47,257 nucleotides of DNA from an uncultured Sphingomonadales bacterium (GTDB taxonomy: Bacteria > Pseudomonadota > Alphaproteobacteria > Sphingomonadales > Sphingomonadaceae). The stretch covers positions 1-47,257 of the forward strand of contig CALMZE010000106.1 in assembly GCA_937870585.1 (NCBI GenBank), in the 5' to 3' direction. Under the pieces are notes generated by a model. That model ran no database searches. It worked only from the letters and a program-made list of their open reading frames with translations, and was not told where the DNA came from. Both the position numbers and the translations under genes were made by a program. Positions 42,366-47,257 of the stretch are shown here, piece by piece. Positions within the stretch are counted from its first letter, which is position 1. Each line of letters starts with the position of its first letter.

Positions 42366-42460
42366 ACCGTTCGTGCTGAGCTTGTCGAAGCACTGTCCTT
42401 TTCCGAACGCTGCGGTGCAAAGGAAAAACAGTCCTTCGACAAGCTCAGCACGAACGGTGC
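42366..42460. repeat. dispersed palindrome, family A, copy 3
   Basis: Left arm starts CACCGTTCGTGCTGAGCTTG (42366-42385) and right arm ends CAAGCTCAGCACGAACGGTG (42441-42460), complementary over these 20 bases, continuing inwards through TCGAAGCACTG / CAGTCCTTCGA to CCTTTTCC / GGAAAAAC. Located between the LOG and crtB genes inside the carotenoid run, where it could attenuate crtB expression. Confidence 0.93.
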
Positions 42461-42468
42461 TGGGGAGA

Positions 42469-43050
42469 TCACAAATCCTCCGCCTTCATCGCAAAAATCG
42501 GCGCGTGCGGCTGATAGGCCTCCATCTGCGCCAGCAGACCCTCCAGCCCCTCATCATGGATCAGGATACCGCGATGCGCCTCACGCACGAAGCCGACTTC
42601 GGCCATATGGCGGTTGAAGGCGATCAGTTGATCGTAAAAGCCAAAGGCATTGAGCAGCCCCACCGGCTTGGCGTGATAGCCCAGTTGCGCCCAGCTCATC
42701 GCTTCCCACAATTCGTCCATCGTGCCGACGCCGCCGGGGATGGTGATGAAGCCATCGGACAGATCGGTGAACAGCCGCTTGCGTTCGTGCATCCCGGGCA
42801 CGACATGCACTTCCGTGCAGCCGGTGTGCGTCACTTCGGCGGAGCGCAGCGCTTCGGGGATGACGCCGATCACGCGGCCCCCGGCTTCAAGCGCGCCGTC
42901 AGCCACAGCCCCCATCAGCCCCAGCCTGCCGCCGCCATAGACAGTGGTGATGCCCCGTTCCGCCAGCGTGCGGCCCACATCGCGCGCCAGCTCCATATAG
43001 CGCGGATCGGCGGGCGTGGCGGACCCGCAATAGACGGCGATGGATTTCAT
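42469..43050 (-). CDS. LOG family protein, short form (TIGR00730)
   Basis: 193 residues, the common length. VYCGSATPADPRYMELA, VYGGGRLGLMGAVADGAL and the PGGVGTMDELWEAMSWAQLG active-site motif (with KPVGLLNAFGFYD) show a classical LOG protein, a nucleotide 5-monophosphate phosphoribohydrolase family. ATG 43050 overlaps the crtI stop as ATGA, so it is coupled to carotenoid synthesis at the level of translation. A physiological reason is not known. crtB follows after 127 bases. Confidence 0.9.
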   Translation of the reverse strand: MKSIAVYCGSATPADPRYMELARDVGRTLAERGITTVYGGGRLGLMGAVADGALEAGGRVIGVIPEALRSAEVTHTGCTEVHVVPGMHERKRLFTDLSDGFITIPGGVGTMDELWEAMSWAQLGYHAKPVGLLNAFGFYDQLIAFNRHMAEVGFVREAHRGILIHDEGLEGLLAQMEAYQPHAPIFAMKAEDL

Positions 43051-44531
43051 TTGCGCATATCCTCCAGCATCAGCCGCGCGGTCGCCTTCGCACTGCCCAC
43101 AACGCCCGGAATGCCCGCGCCCGGATGCGTGCCAGCACCAGTGAAGTAGAGATTATTGATCTCATCATCGCGGTTGTGCGTGCGGAACCAGGCGGATTGC
43201 CACAGCAAGGGCTCCAGACTGAAGGCACTGCCCAGATGCGCGTTCAGATCGCGCCCGAAATCTTCCGGCGTGTAATGGAAGCTGGTGACGAGCCGGTCGC
43301 GAATGTCCGGAATGAGGCGCTGCTGAATCTCGTCCAATATGCGCTCCTTCATCAGTTCGCCAATCTCGCCATCCCAATCGAGCCGCGATTTGCCGAGATG
43401 GGCCACGGGCGCGAGGGCATAGAAGGTCGAGCAGCCTTCCGGGGCGAGCGAAGGATCGGTGACGGTCGGGTGATGCAGATAGAGCGAGAAATCCTTGGGC
43501 ACTACCCCGTTGGAGTAAATATCGTCGAGCAGCCCTTTGTAGCGCGGGCCGAACAGGATCATGTGATGCGGAATGCCGGGCCAGCTGCCCTTGATCCCGA
43601 AATGGACGACGAAGAGGGAGGGCGACCAGCTCTTGCGGGCAAGGCTCGCAGCCATTTTCTCGCCGCGGCGGGTGCGGCCCAGTAGATCGCGATAGCTGTG
43701 CATCACATCGGCGTTCGATGCGATGGCATCGGCTTCTCCGCGCCAGCCGCTTTTGGTGCGCACCGCTGTCGCATGGGTGGGGGTCGCCTCGATTTCGGTC
43801 ACCGGATCGCCCAGCCGGATCGTGCCGCCCAGCCGCTCGAAATGCTTGACCATACCCGCCACCAGCCGGTTGGTGCCGCCGCGCGCGAACCACACGCCAC
43901 CATCCTTTTCCAGCTTGTGGATGAGTGCGTAGATCGAACTGGTCGTCATCGGATTGCCGCCGACCAGCAGCGAGTGGAAGCTCAGGGCCTGCCGCAGATA
44001 ATCATGGCTGACATATTTGCTGACGATCGAATAGACGCTGCGCCACGCCTGATATTTGGCAAGGCTCGGCGCGGCCTTGATCATCGAGGCGAAATCCAGA
44101 AACGCGACATGGCCGAGCTTCTCATAACCTTCGTGAAACACGCCCGCCGAATACTCAACAAACTTGGCATAGCCCGCCACGTCCGCCGGGTTGAGCTTGG
44201 CGATTTCCACATTCAGCGCGGTTTCGTCGTTTGAATAATCGAAGGTGGTGCCGTCTGGCCAGTGCAGGCGGTAAAAGGGCATGACGGGATCGAGCGGCAC
44301 ATCGGCTGCCATGTCATGCCCGGTCAGGCCCCACAGCTCTTGCAGGCAGGCGGGATCGGTGATGACGGTTGGTCCGGCATCAAAGGTGAAGCCGTCCTTC
44401 TCCCAATAATAAGCGCGCCCGCCCGGCTTGTCCCGCGCTTCGACAATGGTCGTGTCTATGCCGCCCGCTTGCAGGCGGATGGCAAGAGCCAGCCCGCCAA
44501 AGCCTGATCCGATGATGATGGCGCGTTTCAC
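43047..44531 (-). CDS. crtI: phytoene desaturase (lycopene-forming)
   Basis: 494 residues. It introduces double bonds into phytoene to give lycopene. The FAD motif IIIGSGFGGLALAIRLQAGG is at residues 5-24, followed by KPGGRAYYWEKDGFTFDAGPTVI (quoted as KPGGRAYYW and FDAGPTVI). The C-terminal signature NLYFTGAGTHPGAGIPGVVGSAK is complete. GTG 44531 is used, with AGGGA ten bases upstream, 20 bases after the crtY stop. Its stop overlaps the LOG gene. Confidence 0.97.
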   Translation of the reverse strand: MKRAIIIGSGFGGLALAIRLQAGGIDTTIVEARDKPGGRAYYWEKDGFTFDAGPTVITDPACLQELWGLTGHDMAADVPLDPVMPFYRLHWPDGTTFDYSNDETALNVEIAKLNPADVAGYAKFVEYSAGVFHEGYEKLGHVAFLDFASMIKAAPSLAKYQAWRSVYSIVSKYVSHDYLRQALSFHSLLVGGNPMTTSSIYALIHKLEKDGGVWFARGGTNRLVAGMVKHFERLGGTIRLGDPVTEIEATPTHATAVRTKSGWRGEADAIASNADVMHSYRDLLGRTRRGEKMAASLARKSWSPSLFVVHFGIKGSWPGIPHHMILFGPRYKGLLDDIYSNGVVPKDFSLYLHHPTVTDPSLAPEGCSTFYALAPVAHLGKSRLDWDGEIGELMKERILDEIQQRLIPDIRDRLVTSFHYTPEDFGRDLNAHLGSAFSLEPLLWQSAWFRTHNRDDEINNLYFTGAGTHPGAGIPGVVGSAKATARLMLEDMRK

Positions 44532-44551
44532 GCGTGGTGCGTCCCTGTTTT

Positions 44552-45703
44552 TCAGCGGCCCGCAAGAGCCTTGATCGCCCGGGTGATAGGGACAGGCGGC
44601 TTGCCCGACAAGATGCGCATTTTATCCGCCAAGGTGGAGCGCGCGGCATAGAAGCGGGCAATCAGATCGGCATCGCGCCGGTAGAATTGCTCCAATATGC
44701 GGTAACGCACAGGAGGCTCAGCGGCGCGGAACATCATGCGCGTCAGCCAGCGATAGAAGCGGCGGTCTGCCCAGGCCGCGCGCGCTTGCGCCTTGCTGCG
44801 GGCTGCGATGGTGGGCGTGTCGAGCGTGGCGCTTTCTGCAATCGCCACCGCCATGCGCACCGCATCGGGCAAGGAATAGCCGGTCAGGGGATGAAACAGC
44901 CCGGCGCGGAGCCCGGCGCGCGCACCGTCGCCGCCATCGGCCCAGAAGCGGTCAAAATCGCCGCCCATCGCCACGGGCAGGCAGCCGGTTTCCTCATGAC
45001 CAATCTCGGTGACAACCCAGCCCCGGCGGGAGGCATAGTCGGTGATCCGCCCGCGCAATGCGCCCGTGTTCAGCTCTGGTGTGTCGCTGTAATAAGTGTC
45101 TTCCACGAACACATGCTCTTCATCGAAGGGCAGGCAATAGACGAAGCGATAGCCGTCAATCTGCGCCACGCGCGCATCCATCACGATAGGACAGGAGAGG
45201 CCGTGGCCGCCCTTCACGCGCAGCAATTGGCCCATGAATTTCTGCCAGCCCAGATCAAGCGCCGCCATCGGGCCGGGCCCGCGCGCGTCGATGATCAGCG
45301 GGGCGATGATCGAACTGCCATCCTCCATCCGGATATGCTGACCATCCAGCGCCGCGACGCGCCCCTGAATGATGCGATCCGCGGGCATCACTTCACGCAC
45401 CCATTTGTCTAGCCGGGCAGACAGGATGGAATTGTAAATGCCGGGCAGGCTGCGCGAATGGGCGGGGAAGTGGACATCATAGCCCTCCCAGCTCTGGCAG
45501 ATCAGCGGATTGATCAGCCAGCGATGGTCCGGCGCAATGTCATCATCAAAGAAGGACCAGATATGATCTCCGCCCAGCCTGTCCCCGGATTCGACAATGC
45601 GCACATCAAGGTCCGGGCGACGCTCGGCGAGTGCAAGTGCAATCAGGCAGCCCGCGAGCCCGCCGCCCGCAATCGCGACATCACAAGGGGGGGATGAACT
45701 CAT
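44552..45703 (-). CDS. crtY: lycopene beta-cyclase
   Basis: 383 residues. It closes both ends of lycopene to give beta-carotene. The N-terminal FAD region VAIAGGGLAGCLIALALAER, the GGDHIWSFFDDD block and FVEDTYYSDTP are typical of proteobacterial CrtY, as is GLFHPLTGYSLPDAVRMA. ATG 45703 overlaps the stop of the LysR gene (ATGA). The carotenoid genes crtE, crtZ and crtG are not in this window, so only the step from GGPP to beta-carotene is covered. Confidence 0.95.
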   Translation of the reverse strand: MSSSPPCDVAIAGGGLAGCLIALALAERRPDLDVRIVESGDRLGGDHIWSFFDDDIAPDHRWLINPLICQSWEGYDVHFPAHSRSLPGIYNSILSARLDKWVREVMPADRIIQGRVAALDGQHIRMEDGSSIIAPLIIDARGPGPMAALDLGWQKFMGQLLRVKGGHGLSCPIVMDARVAQIDGYRFVYCLPFDEEHVFVEDTYYSDTPELNTGALRGRITDYASRRGWVVTEIGHEETGCLPVAMGGDFDRFWADGGDGARAGLRAGLFHPLTGYSLPDAVRMAVAIAESATLDTPTIAARSKAQARAAWADRRFYRWLTRMMFRAAEPPVRYRILEQFYRRDADLIARFYAARSTLADKMRILSGKPPVPITRAIKALAGR

Positions 45704-46491
45704 TGGGCCTGTGTGAGCGCGTCCACCACGGCCCGCACCTTCTTCTGCCGCCATTGCGGTGTGGGGGCGAGCAGCCAATAGGTGGCACGGGTCGGCACCG
45801 GATCACCAAAGGCAATGATACGCCCCGCAGCCAGATCGGCCTGAGCAAGCAAGGCAGGCACGCAGGCGCGGCCAAAGCCTGAGGCAGCGGCATCAAGCGC
45901 CAGCCCCGCATCAGCGACCTTCACAGCGGCCTCGCCACTTTCCGGGCAGCCGGGCCAATGGATCGTAGTTTCAGGGCCATTGGGGGTTCCAACGGTCTGC
46001 CAAGCGCCTTCACCAAGCGCCACGCCTTCAAGCTCGCCCGGCGTTTCGCCAAAGCGGATGGCAAGATCGAGATTGGCTTCGGTGAAATCCAGATCGCCAT
46101 CGCTCGCCACCAGTGCGAACTTCAGGTCCGGATCAGCCTGGCCATAAGCGGCGAGGCGCGGGGCGAGCCATTTGGCGGTGATATCGCGCGGCGCGGCTAT
46201 CGTCAGGAATTTGCTCGATTGGGCGGACTGCATCGCCCGCACGCCATCTTCAAATTGCAGGAAGCCTGCGCGGATCGCGTCGAGCCCGTTTTCCGCCTCG
46301 GGCGTCAGCTCCAGCCCCTTGGGCGTACGGCGGAACAGCACGACGCCCAGAACATCTTCCAGCGCGCGGATCTGCTGGCCCACGGCGGCTGGCGTCACAG
46401 CCAGTTCGTCTGCTGCGCGCGTGAAGGATAGATGCCGCGCGGCGGCATCAAACACCCGCAGCCCGTTGAGCGGCAGATGCGTGCGCTTCAT
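45700..46491 (-). CDS. LysR family transcriptional regulator, GcvA-like
   Basis: 263 residues, slightly short for LysR proteins (about 300). N-terminal winged helix-turn-helix with LPLNGLRVFDAAARHLSFTRAADELAVTPAAVGQQIRALED (landmarks FDAAARHLSFTRAADEL and TPAAVGQQIR), then a substrate-binding domain. GcvA-like members often regulate beta-lactamase, glycine cleavage or metabolic genes; the target here is not evident. The usual divergent target gene is absent, and instead its stop overlaps crtY and its start overlaps apaG, so it lies inside the transcript. Autocontrol of the carotenoid genes is a guess. Confidence 0.88.
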   Translation of the reverse strand: MKRTHLPLNGLRVFDAAARHLSFTRAADELAVTPAAVGQQIRALEDVLGVVLFRRTPKGLELTPEAENGLDAIRAGFLQFEDGVRAMQSAQSSKFLTIAAPRDITAKWLAPRLAAYGQADPDLKFALVASDGDLDFTEANLDLAIRFGETPGELEGVALGEGAWQTVGTPNGPETTIHWPGCPESGEAAVKVADAGLALDAAASGFGRACVPALLAQADLAAGRIIAFGDPVPTRATYWLLAPTPQWRQKKVRAVVDALTQAQ

Positions 46492-46886
46492 CGGGCCACA
46501 ACCGGGGCGGCAAGCGAGAATTGCGGGATCGCCACGTCAAAGCGCGATCCATCCTCACCCATCATGCCATAGCTGCCGACCATGCTGCCCGAGGGCGTGG
46601 AGAGCGGGCAGCCCGAGACATAATCATAAGGCTGGCCTGTGCGGATGATCGGCTGTTCGCCAATCACGCCTTCGCCTTCCACATGGCTTTCTGCGCCGCG
46701 CGCGTCGCGGATCAGCCATTGGCGGGTGAGCAATTGCACCGCCATGTCGCCATGATTTTCAACGCGGATATGATAATGCCAGAACCAGCGCGCGCGGGCA
46801 GGATCAGACTGTTCCGCCATGAAGCTCACCGACACACGGACGATGATGCCGCGCGTTTCCGCCACATAGGGGAAAAGGCGGATCAA
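46488..46886 (-). CDS. apaG: ApaG protein
   Basis: 132 residues of the ApaG fold (DUF525). The conserved YVAETRGIIVRVSVSFMAEQ, RWFWHYHIRVENHGDMAVQLLTR (quoted as FWHYHIRVENHG) and GCPLSTPSGSMVGSYGM blocks are present. In enterobacteria apaG is linked to cobalt/magnesium phenotypes; the molecular role is unclear. Start is TTG 46886, overlapping the metZ stop as TTGA; the family N-terminus matches only if this rare start is used. Its stop overlaps the LysR start. Confidence 0.9.
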   Translation of the reverse strand: MIRLFPYVAETRGIIVRVSVSFMAEQSDPARARWFWHYHIRVENHGDMAVQLLTRQWLIRDARGAESHVEGEGVIGEQPIIRTGQPYDYVSGCPLSTPSGSMVGSYGMMGEDGSRFDVAIPQFSLAAPVVAR

Positions 46887-47257
46887 AGCCCGGCGGCCTT
46901 CAACGCCTGATCCATATCTTCGATCAGGTCATCCACATCTTCAAGGCCGACATTGATGCGCAGCATCCCTTCGCCCACGCCCGCCGCCTCGCGACCTTCC
47001 GGCCCCATATTATGATGGGTGGTGGAGGCGGGGTGGCACATCAGGCTCCGCGCGTCTCCGATATTGTTCGAAATATCAATGAGTTGTAGCGCGTCAAGCA
47101 AGGCGTGCGCCTGCTTGCGCCCGCCATCGAGCACGAAGGAGAAGATCGGCCCGGCGGCCTCCATCTGGCTCATCGCCAGATTATGCTGCGGGTGGCTGGA
47201 CAGGCCGGGATGCAGCATAACCGGCACTCGACCCTCCATGAAACGCCCCAGCTTGAG
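46883..47257 (-). CDS. metZ: O-succinylhomoserine sulfhydrylase, C-terminal part (cut by window edge)
   Basis: 124 residues of the C-terminus, in a frame that enters from the right edge. HPGLSSHPQHNLAMSQMEAAGPIFSF, LIDISNNIGDARSLMCHPASTTHHNMGPEGREAAGV (landmarks SNNIGDARSLMCHPASTTHH) and GMLRINVGLEDVDDLIEDMDQAL are typical of MetZ and related Cys/Met-metabolism PLP enzymes. MetZ makes homocysteine from O-succinylhomoserine and sulfide. The PLP lysine lies outside the window. Its stop overlaps the apaG start, beginning the chain that leads to the carotenoid genes. Confidence 0.93.
   Translation of the reverse strand, partial: LKLGRFMEGRVPVMLHPGLSSHPQHNLAMSQMEAAGPIFSFVLDGGRKQAHALLDALQLIDISNNIGDARSLMCHPASTTHHNMGPEGREAAGVGEGMLRINVGLEDVDDLIEDMDQALKAAGL

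Overview
The window looks like chromosome of an alphaproteobacterium of the order Sphingomonadales. It is GC-rich and carries a crtY-crtI-crtB carotenoid operon, the PrsT/PrsR/PrsK plus TIGR03013 glycosyltransferase set that accompanies the XrtA (exosortase/PEP-CTERM) system, an alphaproteobacterial-type SerC, DUF2585 and DUF4402 proteins, and several families of dispersed palindromes between genes. No taxon can be fixed more precisely from sequence reading alone. There is no phage, plasmid or CRISPR signature. It is mostly core metabolism with small accessory insertions.

Layout. 1-8000: N-terminus of a membrane-anchored M23-type protein, then a leftward series DUF455 ferritin-like protein, TauE/SafE exporter, Bcp peroxiredoxin, GlnE, TatC-TatB-TatA and an ammonium transporter. 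8000-17500: an MFS transporter, then leftward serC-serA-DUF559-hisZ-purA (serine, histidine and purine synthesis), then rightward an extensin-like lipoprotein and a large LOG-family protein. 17500-24000: an amidase-fold protein that has lost its catalytic residues, an acyl-CoA dehydrogenase, DUF2177, a NUDIX hydrolase, DUF4126 and SufE. 22700-31900: a leftward unit TIGR03013-prsK-prsR-prsT-gloA-gloB, diverging from manC (GDP-mannose supply). 31900-36500: alr, tRNA-Tyr, mtnN, apt, an SDR and a DUF4349 lipoprotein. 36500-37400: an AT-richer pocket with a Phd/YefM antitoxin and a PemK-like toxin broken by an in-frame stop. 37400-41400: parC, DUF2585, a PilZ protein and DUF4402. 41400-47257: a leftward chain metZ-apaG-lysR-crtY-crtI-LOG-crtB.

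How genes work together. GlnE and the Amt transporter point to nitrogen control. TatABC form one complete translocase. SerC and SerA are consecutive steps of phosphoserine synthesis. GloA and GloB complete methylglyoxal detoxification. TIGR03013 transferase and ManC fit exopolysaccharide synthesis under the PrsK-PrsR two-component pair. CrtB, CrtI and CrtY take GGPP to phytoene, lycopene and beta-carotene.

The most unusual observations are: (1) a small DUF559 nuclease-like gene whose ends are made of an inverted pair of GGGGAGAGGG palindromes, with a gene-less copy of the same pair 1.6 kb away; (2) a 26-bp-arm palindrome sitting in frame inside crtB; (3) an amidase homologue with all three catalytic positions replaced; (4) a PemK-like toxin with a Trp-to-stop nonsense codon beside an intact antitoxin; (5) mutually exclusive hairpins in the serC leader.
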